The position numbers and the translations under genes are program-made. From Rhodospirillaceae bacterium SYSU D60007 (lineage in GTDB: Bacteria > Pseudomonadota > Alphaproteobacteria > Reyranellales > Reyranellaceae), in contig QOCQ01000002.1 of the NCBI GenBank assembly GCA_003574685.1, forward strand, positions 62,001-126,000: 64,000 bases of DNA, read 5' to 3'. Shown piece after piece: positions 39,836 through 47,240 of the stretch. Positions within the stretch are counted from its first letter, which is position 1; each line of letters starts with the position of its first letter. The notes under the pieces are model-generated. The model made no database searches. It saw only the letters and a list, made by a program, of their open reading frames with translations, and was not told where the DNA came from.

Positions 39836-41020
39836 GTGACCGATCACCGACTCGAAGCCTCGTCCCGCCTGCCGGTGCTCTGCATTGTCGGCAGCTCGCC
39901 GGCGCGGCCGTTCTCGCAGTCCTCTGCTGAACGGCTGCGCCGCATGTTCGGTCGTCTCGGCATCAGCGACATTCGTGCCGATGGCGAACCCTGGCCGGAC
40001 CAGGGTCGCGTGCTGCTGCTGCGCGCTGATCACGTGTTCGATGACGCGCTGGCGCGTCCCCTGATCGCGCGCGAGGATATTGTCCTGCTTGCACCCGGTT
40101 CGGGCCGGCCGGTCGCCGCCAGCGCCGGCGCCGACAAGGCCGACGCTGTCCGTGCGCTGCTGTCGCAGGAAACTTGCGACAAGGATGCGGTCGCCACCCT
40201 GGGCCTGCGCACCGTCACGCCTGATTCGCTGGGTGTTTCCTATCGCAAGAATCTGCGCAATTTCGTGCCGCCCTACGTGCTTTCGATGGCGAATATGGAC
40301 GTTGCGGCCATCGAGCGTCACATGTTTATGGCGTCGTACAAGGGCCTGACCGACATCGTGACCAAGTATGTCTGGCCGGCGCCGGCGCTGGTCGCCACCC
40401 GCTGGTGCGCCGCGCGCGGAATATCGCCCAATGCGGTGACGCTCGCGAGCTTTCTGTGCGTGGTGGCCGCGACGCTGCTGTTCTGGTTCGGCTGGTTCGT
40501 CACAGGACTGATGTTTGCCTGGGCCATGTGCTTCCTCGATACGGTAGACGGCAAGCTCGCGCGCGTGACGCTCACCTCTTCGAAATGGGGCAACGTCTTC
40601 GATCACGGGACGGATCTGATTCATCCACCGTTCTGGTGGTTTGCCTGGTACTGGGGGCTGGGTACGCTACCCTTTGCGCCCCTGCCCGGCGCCGAGACGG
40701 CGATGTGGATCGTGCTGGCGGGCTATGTACTTGGGCGCGTTGAGGAAGGCATCTTCCTGTGGGCGTTCAAATTCGAGATGTTCACCTGGCGGCCGATCGA
40801 CGCCGCCTCGCGGCTGATCACGGCGCGGCGCAACCCGAACCTGATCATCCTCTCGGCCTTCGCGCTGGCGGGCCGGCCGGACGCGGGGCTGATCGCCGTT
40901 GCGATATGGACGGTGCTGTGCATCGGCTTTCATGCGGTGCGTATCGCGCAGGCCTTCGCGCAACGCGCGCGGGGTCGGCCGGTGGCGTCCTACCTCGCCG
41001 GCTCCGGCGCGGCGGCGTGA
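39836..41020 (+). CDS. second CDP-alcohol phosphatidyltransferase with N-terminal extra domain
   Basis: 394 aa, a paralogue of the gene at 35027. The motif is complete: D235-x2-DG-x2-AR-x8-G252-x3-D256-x3-D260. The segments just before the membrane domain also match (FMASYKGLTDIVTKYVWP here; FDASYKGSTDVFTRYVYP there). The first 160 residues have Rossmann-like strands (LPVLCIVGSS, QGRVLLLRAD, DIVLLAPGSG) but no catalytic nucleotidyltransferase loop. It starts with GTG without a clear ribosome-binding site. It is followed after 4 bp by the TAM41-like gene. Confidence 0.83.
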   Translation: MTDHRLEASSRLPVLCIVGSSPARPFSQSSAERLRRMFGRLGISDIRADGEPWPDQGRVLLLRADHVFDDALARPLIAREDIVLLAPGSGRPVAASAGADKADAVRALLSQETCDKDAVATLGLRTVTPDSLGVSYRKNLRNFVPPYVLSMANMDVAAIERHMFMASYKGLTDIVTKYVWPAPALVATRWCAARGISPNAVTLASFLCVVAATLLFWFGWFVTGLMFAWAMCFLDTVDGKLARVTLTSSKWGNVFDHGTDLIHPPFWWFAWYWGLGTLPFAPLPGAETAMWIVLAGYVLGRVEEGIFLWAFKFEMFTWRPIDAASRLITARRNPNLIILSAFALAGRPDAGLIAVAIWTVLCIGFHAVRIAQAFAQRARGRPVASYLAGSGAAA

Positions 41021-41024
41021 CGCG

Positions 41025-42011
41025 ATGACCGCGCCCGGCGCCGCAAGAGCCGCACTGGTCGCCCTGCTGGCGCGCGAGGCCAATCGGACCGTGGCGGCGC
41101 CCGCCCGCGCCATGAGCGACGCCATCGTGGCGCGTCACAAGAACTGCCTGATTGCGACGCTCTTCTACGGCTCCTGCCTGCGCCCGGCCGGCGACACTCC
41201 GGACTCGGTAGGCCCAGGAGCCGCGGGCGAGCAGCTCATGGATTTCTACGCCGTGGTGGACAATCTGCGGCGAGCCAATGGCGGCGCGCTGGCGGCGGCC
41301 GGCAACCGCCTGCTGCCGCCCAACGTCTTCTACCTCGAGGTGCCCTACGACGGCACCCGCCTGCGCTGCAAATATGCCGTGGTGACGCTGGCGCAGCTCG
41401 GCCGCCTCGTGCGCGCCGACACGCTGCAGAACTACTTCTGGGGCCGCTTCTGCCAGCCGACAGCCGTGCCCTTTGCCCGCGGCGCCGGTACGCGCGACAA
41501 GCTGGCCGAATTGCTGGCCGATGCTGTAACGGCGATGGTCGCCGCGACGGCACCCCTGTTCGAGGCGCCCTTCACGGCACGCGACTTGTGGGTGCGCGCC
41601 CTTGCCGAAAGCTACGGTGCGGAACTGCGTCCCGAATCGGCACAGCGCCCGGCGCAGGTCCACGACGCCAATGCCGCGCGCTATGCCGCGCTGACGGGGC
41701 CGGCCCTCGCAGCAGCCAACTTCACCAATGTCGCCGACTCCGACGGCCGTTTCGTGCCCGTGGCCGGGCCGCGGGCACGGCGGCGGGCAAGGCGCGCCTG
41801 GATGATGCGCCGGGTGCTCGGCAAGACGTTCAACGTGCTGCGCCTGCTGAAGGCGGTTTTCACCTTCGAAGGCGGGGCCGACTATGTTGCCTGGAAGATC
41901 CAGCGCCACTCCGGCGTGCGCCTCGACCTCAGCGACTGGCAGCGTCGTCACCCACTGCTTGCCTCCCCCATCCTCGCGCTGCGCTACTGGCGCAAAGGCG
42001 CCTTCCGGTAG
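41025..42011 (+). CDS. TAM41-like phosphatidate cytidylyltransferase (CDP-DAG synthase)
   Basis: 328-aa protein resembling mitochondrial Tam41/Mmp37, a nucleotidyltransferase-fold enzyme making CDP-diacylglycerol from phosphatidic acid and CTP. Correspondences: ATLFYGSCL (44-52) to Tam41 YGSGVF; LMDFYAVVD (71-79) to MIDFIFAVD with the metal-binding Asp; VFYLEVPYDG (101-110); LRCKYAVVTLAQL (113-125) to IKYGVIST; and YFWGRFCQP (137-145) to YVAGRLHKP. The C-terminus (about 220-328) also looks like the family. It has no membrane helices, unlike CdsA. Adjacency to a CDP-alcohol phosphatidyltransferase supports a lipid-activating role. Whether it uses phosphatidate or ceramide-phosphate is open. 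Confidence 0.72.
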   Translation: MTAPGAARAALVALLAREANRTVAAPARAMSDAIVARHKNCLIATLFYGSCLRPAGDTPDSVGPGAAGEQLMDFYAVVDNLRRANGGALAAAGNRLLPPNVFYLEVPYDGTRLRCKYAVVTLAQLGRLVRADTLQNYFWGRFCQPTAVPFARGAGTRDKLAELLADAVTAMVAATAPLFEAPFTARDLWVRALAESYGAELRPESAQRPAQVHDANAARYAALTGPALAAANFTNVADSDGRFVPVAGPRARRRARRAWMMRRVLGKTFNVLRLLKAVFTFEGGADYVAWKIQRHSGVRLDLSDWQRRHPLLASPILALRYWRKGAFR

Positions 42012-42174
42012 AGATGTGCGCCCGGCGCGCGCAGGCATGCTCGCCCGCATCGCTCATTCGTCTGGCCAGTATGTCGCGAGACCAAATGTGGCTAAGCCTT
42101 GTGCCCCAGCCTATTCGTTTGTCACGCGGCTGTCCGCCCCATAGCGTGCCGGCACAAGACAAGGGAGAGCGACG
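42012..42174. other. intergenic gap between TAM41-like and GST-like genes
   Basis: No gene-like frame. The right end carries GGGAGA six bases before GTG 42175. I see no clear terminator or promoter. Confidence 0.4.
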
Positions 42175-42780
42175 GTGCCGACGCTGCACGACAATGCTGA
42201 CTCGGGGAACTGCTACAAGGTGCGGCTGGCGATGGCGCAGCTTGGCCGGCCCTGCACGCGCATCGAATACGATACCAACCACGGCGCCACGCGCGCGCCG
42301 GCGTTTCTCGCTAAAAATCCCAACGGCCGCGTGCCGGTGCTGGAGCTGGATGACGGCACGTGTCTGGCCGAATCCAATGCGATCCTTTGGTTCCTGGCCG
42401 AGGATACCGATCTGCTACCGACGGGGCGGCTGGAGCGCGCCCGCGTGCTGCAGTGGATGTTCTTCGAGCAGTACAGCCACGAGCCCTACATCGCCGTCGT
42501 GCGGCACTGGATCAAGCACAACGTGCTGGATGCTGCCCGTGAGGCGCAGCTCCCCCAGCGCTGCGCCGCGGGCTACGCGGCACTGGATGTGATGGAGCAG
42601 CACCTCTCGACGCAACCCTTCTTCGTCGCAGGGCGCTACTCGATCGCCGACATCGCGCTCTATGCCTACACCCATGTCGCAGGCGACGGTGGCTTCGAGC
42701 TGGCGCGCTACCCCGCGATCCGCGCCTGGCTCGACCGTGTCCGCGCCCAGCCCGGGCACGTCGCGATGCACGCTGCGTGA
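42175..42780 (+). CDS. glutathione S-transferase family protein
   Basis: 201-aa GST with an N-terminal thioredoxin fold (DNADSGNCYKVRLAMAQLGRP), the cis-Pro region NGRVPVLELDDG and the Glu-Ser ESNAILWFLAE motif. The C-terminal helical domain contains YSIADIALYAYTHVA, the folding N-cap motif. Starts at GTG 42175 with GGGAGA. Its relation to the surrounding lipid genes is unclear. Confidence 0.87.
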   Translation: MPTLHDNADSGNCYKVRLAMAQLGRPCTRIEYDTNHGATRAPAFLAKNPNGRVPVLELDDGTCLAESNAILWFLAEDTDLLPTGRLERARVLQWMFFEQYSHEPYIAVVRHWIKHNVLDAAREAQLPQRCAAGYAALDVMEQHLSTQPFFVAGRYSIADIALYAYTHVAGDGGFELARYPAIRAWLDRVRAQPGHVAMHAA

Positions 42781-42804
42781 CGAACCTTCCTCTTTTGAGG
42801 ACGC

Positions 42805-44025
42805 TCAGCCAGCGATGGCGCGTTTGCGGGCGGTCTCGAGCACGCCGAAGCGTTGAGCGACCTCGCTCAGCGTCTCGACAACGTGCTGCAACTGACCGCG
42901 GGAATGCGCAGCCGAGAGCGAGCAGCGCAGCAGGCACAGCCCGCCCGGGGTTGCCGGCGGCACCGCGACGTTGACGTAGATGCCGGCCTCCAGCAGCGCG
43001 TGCCAGATCGCAATCGTTGTGGTCTGGTCCGGCATCAGGACGGCGACCACCGGTCCGTGCTCGGGCCCCAGGCGGAAGCCGGCTGCGGCCAGTCCGTCAT
43101 AGAGTGTCGCGACATTCTCCCACAGCCGGGCACGCAGTGCGGCACCATCGCGGCGCACGACTTTCAGCGCGGCGCGGACGGAAGCCACCACCGCCGGCGG
43201 CAACGAAGCCGTGAACATGTAGGCCCGCGTGGCGACGCGCAGCGCCTCAAAGCCGTCATGGCTGGAGACACAGAAGCCGCCGACGGCGCCCAGGGTCTTC
43301 GAGAAGGTGCCGACCACGAAGTCCACCTGCTCCAGAACGCCTGCCTCCTCGACAAGGCCGCGGCCGTGTTCGCCCAGTGCGCCCAGCGAATGCGCCTCAT
43401 CGACGAGGATGTAGCCGCCATAGCGCTTGGTAATGTCCACAAACGCCTTCAGCGGGGCGGTGTCGCCCAGCATCGAATAGATGCCTTCGACCACCACCAG
43501 CTTGTTGCCCGGCTGGTCCTTCAGGCGGCGCAAGCGCGCCTCAAGGCTGGCGGGATCGTTGTGCTTGAAGCGGATGATGGTGGCCTGGGTCTGCTTGCAG
43601 GCGTCGTAGATCGAGGCATGGCTGTCGGCATCGATGACGAGGTAGTCACCTTCGCCCACCAGCGTCGAGATGATGCCGAGATTGGCCTGGTAACCGGTGG
43701 TGGTCACCATGCAGTGCTTCATACCGTAGAAATCGGCGAGCTCCCTTTCCAGCGCCGCATGCTGGGCGTACGTCCCGTTCAGCATGCGCGAGCCGGTGGT
43801 GCCGGTACCCTCGGCGCGTGTCGCCTCGACGGCAGCCTCGATGCACTCCTGGTCAAAGGTCAGCCCAAAATAGTTGTTGGTGCCGACCAGCAGGGTCTTG
43901 CGCCCGTTGATGATGGCCTCAGTGGGTGAAAGCACCCGCTCCATCGTGACCAGCGGATCAATGCCGGTCGCCCGCATCGCCTGGTAGGAATCCAGCAGCG
44001 GGCGGTAGCGGTCAAAAATTCCCAT
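42805..44025 (-). CDS. spt: serine palmitoyltransferase
   Basis: 406-aa PLP enzyme of the alpha-oxoamine synthase family, condensing serine with a fatty acyl thioester to 3-oxosphinganine, the first step of sphingolipid synthesis. PLP lysine is Lys243 in GTFSKTLGAVGG, with DEAHS at 209-213 and GTGTTGSRMLNGTY at 73-86. It could be mistaken for KBL or BioF. The gene for a dedicated acyl carrier protein lies two bases upstream and CerR beyond it, as in Caulobacter and Sphingomonas, so Spt is the best call. No membrane anchor: soluble like other bacterial Spt. Confidence 0.9.
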   Translation of the reverse strand: MGIFDRYRPLLDSYQAMRATGIDPLVTMERVLSPTEAIINGRKTLLVGTNNYFGLTFDQECIEAAVEATRAEGTGTTGSRMLNGTYAQHAALERELADFYGMKHCMVTTTGYQANLGIISTLVGEGDYLVIDADSHASIYDACKQTQATIIRFKHNDPASLEARLRRLKDQPGNKLVVVEGIYSMLGDTAPLKAFVDITKRYGGYILVDEAHSLGALGEHGRGLVEEAGVLEQVDFVVGTFSKTLGAVGGFCVSSHDGFEALRVATRAYMFTASLPPAVVASVRAALKVVRRDGAALRARLWENVATLYDGLAAAGFRLGPEHGPVVAVLMPDQTTTIAIWHALLEAGIYVNVAVPPATPGGLCLLRCSLSAAHSRGQLQHVVETLSEVAQRFGVLETARKRAIAG

Positions 44026-44027
44026 GG

Positions 44028-44339
44028 TCAGCGGCCCCCGACCTTGCGCAGCACCGCTTCGGCCAGCTCGTCCACGGTGTGGATCTCGGCCACGTCGTTG
44101 AGCGGGATCGAGATGTCGAAGCGATCCTCCAGCTCCATGACCATGTCCATGACAGCAAGCGAGTCGATGTTCAGGTCCTTGGTGATGACGGTCGCACCCG
44201 TAATCGGCCGCGCGTCCACCCGGAAGGGCTCCAGACGCTGCACGATCTCGGCGACCACCTGTTCACGCGGTGGCAAATCGGTGTCGCTCGTGACCGGATC
44301 GGTGAAGTCGTAAACCTTGAATTTGTGTGCGCTGCGCAT
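44028..44339 (-). CDS. acyl carrier protein of the sphingolipid locus
   Basis: 103-aa ACP with the phosphopantetheine serine in LNIDSLAVMD (Ser60). It has an N-terminal extension of about 25 residues relative to housekeeping AcpP (about 78 aa). ATG 44339 is preferred; a TTG 13 codons upstream is possible. In Caulobacter an ACP beside spt is required for ceramide formation and presumably presents the acyl chain to Spt. Confidence 0.88.
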   Translation of the reverse strand: MRSAHKFKVYDFTDPVTSDTDLPPREQVVAEIVQRLEPFRVDARPITGATVITKDLNIDSLAVMDMVMELEDRFDISIPLNDVAEIHTVDELAEAVLRKVGGR

Positions 44340-44399
44340 GACTCGGATTCCGCCGGAGGGGTTGGCCGCATTGGACAAAACCCCGGCAGATCAAGCCAT

Positions 44400-44412
44400 T
44401 AACAATTTGTTA
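44400..44412. promoter_or_regulatory. AT-rich 13-bp dyad between cerR and the ACP gene
   Basis: TAACAA-T-TTGTTA is a perfect dyad in an AT-rich island that stands out in this GC-rich sequence. It lies in the only long gap (90 bp) of the cerR-ACP-spt run. It could be an operator for an internal promoter or a short hairpin. Confidence 0.35.
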
Positions 44413-44429
44413 CGCTGTATTACGTCGGA

Positions 44430-45356
44430 CTACAGCCAATGGTGGCGGCGGTACCAGGCGATGGTGTCGGCAAAGCCGCCCACCAGGTCGAAACCGGGGC
44501 GGAATCCCAGGAACTCGGCAAGACGACGATCGGTGACGGTCCAGTCGTGGTGGAAGATTTCGCGCACCTTGCCCGGGCTAAGGATCGCCGGCCGGCCGCG
44601 CACCCGGGCCAGGATCTGCTGCATGGCCGCCACACCGCTCATGAGTGGCCGCGGCACGCCGATGACGCGGGTGCGGCGGCCAAGGATCGCGGCCGCCGCC
44701 TCCACCATTTCGACAAGGCTGTAGCCATCCGCCGCACCATCGTCGATTTCATAGACGCCGCTGGCCGGCGGACGCACCAAGGCGGCGGCCAGCACCGCAC
44801 AGAGATCGGCGACATGGATCAGCGACACGCGGCCGGGCCGGCCGGCGGGAACAGCCGCCAAACCCAGTTTCACGGTGCGGAAGAAAGGCAGCGTCTCCCG
44901 ATCCCCAGGGCCATAGACAGCGGGCGCACGGATCGCCACCCAGCGGCCGGACGGCGCAGCGGCGGCAAGCGCGTCCTCGCCGGCGCGCTTGCTGGCCGCA
45001 TAATCGGAGAGCTGCGGCTCGCGCGCCGCCAGTGAGGACAACAGGATGACCCGCGCCTGGCCGCCGGCAGCATCCAGCAAATCCTGCACGGCCCGTGCAT
45101 TATATCGGAAGAAATCACGGCGTTGCCGGGCCTTGATAGCGCCGGCGAGATGGATGACCGCGTCGGCGCCCTGCACGAGGCGGCGCAGGGCGGCCTTGTC
45201 CGCCAGTTCGCCGGGCACCAGCTCGAAACTGCCCGCCGGCAGCACTGGCAGGCGGCGGACCAGCAGGCGCTGGGGGATACCTTCGCGAGCCAGGGTCGCA
45301 ATCAGGTGCTGGCCGATGAAGCCGGTGGCGCCGGTGACGGCCACGACCCCGTTCAT
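44430..45356 (-). CDS. cerR: NAD-dependent epimerase/reductase, CerR-like
   Basis: 308-aa extended SDR with TGATGFIGQ (8-16) and the catalytic DYAASK (Tyr119, Lys123). In Caulobacter a gene of this family next to spt reduces the 3-oxo group of the sphingoid base or ceramide. The C-terminal part (DLVGGFADTIAWYRRHHWL) resembles nucleoside-sugar epimerases, so automatic annotation would not reveal its role. It overlaps the acyl-AMP ligase stop by 4 bp. Confidence 0.82.
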   Translation of the reverse strand: MNGVVAVTGATGFIGQHLIATLAREGIPQRLLVRRLPVLPAGSFELVPGELADKAALRRLVQGADAVIHLAGAIKARQRRDFFRYNARAVQDLLDAAGGQARVILLSSLAAREPQLSDYAASKRAGEDALAAAAPSGRWVAIRAPAVYGPGDRETLPFFRTVKLGLAAVPAGRPGRVSLIHVADLCAVLAAALVRPPASGVYEIDDGAADGYSLVEMVEAAAAILGRRTRVIGVPRPLMSGVAAMQQILARVRGRPAILSPGKVREIFHHDWTVTDRRLAEFLGFRPGFDLVGGFADTIAWYRRHHWL

Positions 45357-47113
45357 GGCCGGGCAGCCGCCTCCACTGCCACGACGTCGGGGCGCTGGCC
45401 GCCATCCTTGTAGACACCGGCCAGCCAGTTGGTTCGTGCGCGCGAGCGGCTGAGCTTGCCCGAGGACGTGAGTGGCAGTCCGACCGAAGGGCGGATGAGC
45501 TGCACGGTGCCATCCACGCCCACCGTCTCCTTGACCATTTGCGCGATGGCTGCGCGCAGCGCCTCGCGTTCGGCCGCGTCAGCGGGCCAGGCCTGCACGA
45601 CGACCACGATACGTTCCGCACCGTCATCGTCCTGCAGCGAGAAGGCGCATGCATCGCCGCGGCGCAGCGGCGTAATGGTCTCGACCGCCCATTCGATGTC
45701 CTGCGGCCAGATGTTTCTTCCGTTGACGATGATGAGGTCCTTGGCCCGGCCGGTCACCACGATCTCGCCGTCCCGCCAGTAGCCAAGATCGCCGGTATCG
45801 AGCCAACCGTCCTTCAGCACGGCGGCGCTGGCTTCCGGTTCACCGAAGTAGCCCGGCATCATGCTGGGCCCGCGCGCGAAGATACGCCCCACGCGGCGCT
45901 CGCCGACAGGTTTGCCGGCATCGTCGCGAATCTCTACGGAATGGCCCGGCAAGGGCTTGCCACAAACCACAAACTCGCGGGCATTCGTACCGCTTGCCGG
46001 CGCCGCCACATGACGGTCGGTCAACTGGCCGCGATCGACGATATCGAGCGCAAAGCCCGTATTGATCGTCGAAAAGGACAGGGCAACGCACATCTCGGCC
46101 ATGCCGTAGCAGGGCAGAAAAGCGCGGGCATCGAATCCAGCCGGCGCAAAAGTGTCGATGAAGCGTCTCAGCACCGGTGCCTGGATCATGTCGCCGCCGA
46201 TGCCGGCCGCGCGCAGGCTCGACAGATCCAGACCCTCCAGCGATTGCCTCTGGGCCCGACGTGCGGCGAGATCGTAGCCGAAGCTCGGACTATAGGTGAT
46301 GGTGGCGCGCTGCCGCGCAGCGAGGGCCAGCCATTGCAGCGGCCGTCGCGCGAAATCGGCAGGCGACATGACGTCGATGGAGCGCTGGCTGCACACCGCC
46401 GCCAGCAGTATCCCGACCAACCCCATATCGTGGTACCACGGCAGCCAGCTCACGGCGCGATCATCGGCGCGCAAGTCGATGCCGCGCTCCGAAAACGAGG
46501 CGTCGATGTTGGCCATCAGTTGATCCTGACGGATATCGACGCCCAGCGGAAAGCGCGTGCTGCCGGAAGAGAACTGCAGGTAGCAGCGTTCCCCCGGCCC
46601 CAGCGGCCGCAGGTCGGCGGCTTTCTCCGGCAAGGCCTCGAATGCGGCCATGGCGCCGACCAGACGTACTGACGTCCCCTCGGCGGCGGTTGCGACGTAG
46701 CCGGCAAGCGAATCGGTGGCCAGCGCAACCACAGCCCCCGAAGCCGCGAGCTGGCGGCGAAGCTGCGCTATATAGGCTTCGCGCGCGCCCAGGCCGGCGG
46801 GCAGCGAAACCGGCACCGGCAGCAATCCCGCGTATTGCGCCCCGAAAAACGCCGTCACAAATCCCGGCCAGGTGTCGGCGGTGATCAGCAGCCTGTCGCC
46901 GACGGAAAACCCCCCGCCGATCAGCCGGCGTGCGAATACATGAGCCTGCTCGCGCGCGTCGCGCCAGGACAAGGCTGCGGTCAGCCTTCCGCGGGAATCG
47001 TGGAAATTAACGCCAGCCTCGCCACGTGCAGCGTAGTCCAGCGCCTCCGCAAGGCAGCGAAACCCGCCGCGCCGAAACGGCAAATCGGCATTTCGCGTCG
47101 GCGTTGGTGTCAT
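45353..47113 (-). CDS. fatty acyl-AMP ligase (sphingolipid acyl-activating enzyme)
   Basis: 586-aa adenylate-forming enzyme. Motifs: YLQFSSGSTRFPLGV (P-loop), WLPWYHDMGLVGILLA (typical FAAL/FACL), LPCYGMAEMCVAL, DGWLDTGDLGYWRDGEIVVTGR and the C-terminal LTSSGKLSRSRARTNWLAG with the catalytic Lys. It probably loads a fatty acid onto the locus ACP. An acyl-ACP synthetase of this kind is among the genes needed for ceramide in Caulobacter. It is first in the minus-strand ligase-cerR-ACP-spt unit. Confidence 0.87.
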   Translation of the reverse strand: MTPTPTRNADLPFRRGGFRCLAEALDYAARGEAGVNFHDSRGRLTAALSWRDAREQAHVFARRLIGGGFSVGDRLLITADTWPGFVTAFFGAQYAGLLPVPVSLPAGLGAREAYIAQLRRQLAASGAVVALATDSLAGYVATAAEGTSVRLVGAMAAFEALPEKAADLRPLGPGERCYLQFSSGSTRFPLGVDIRQDQLMANIDASFSERGIDLRADDRAVSWLPWYHDMGLVGILLAAVCSQRSIDVMSPADFARRPLQWLALAARQRATITYSPSFGYDLAARRAQRQSLEGLDLSSLRAAGIGGDMIQAPVLRRFIDTFAPAGFDARAFLPCYGMAEMCVALSFSTINTGFALDIVDRGQLTDRHVAAPASGTNAREFVVCGKPLPGHSVEIRDDAGKPVGERRVGRIFARGPSMMPGYFGEPEASAAVLKDGWLDTGDLGYWRDGEIVVTGRAKDLIIVNGRNIWPQDIEWAVETITPLRRGDACAFSLQDDDGAERIVVVVQAWPADAAEREALRAAIAQMVKETVGVDGTVQLIRPSVGLPLTSSGKLSRSRARTNWLAGVYKDGGQRPDVVAVEAAARP

Positions 47114-47240
47114 CGGATGCAGGGAGAATATGGTGGGGGGCGGCGGTCCTCTACCAAAAGGCGTCCCCTCTCACAAGCCAGGCCGGGGCAAGGCCGCCGC
47201 CGTTGACACGGCCGGCGGTGTATGATGAGCCGTTCCCGCA

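Noticed and set aside
42805-44025. Calling this gene 8-amino-7-oxononanoate synthase (bioF) or 2-amino-3-ketobutyrate ligase
   Set aside because: Fold and motifs are shared, but the adjoining dedicated ACP, CerR and acyl-AMP ligase fit Spt; no other biotin or threonine-degradation gene is nearby.
47186-47240. TTGACA near 47212 with TATGAT as a flippase promoter
   Set aside because: The spacer is only about 12 bp, too short for a standard sigma-70 promoter.
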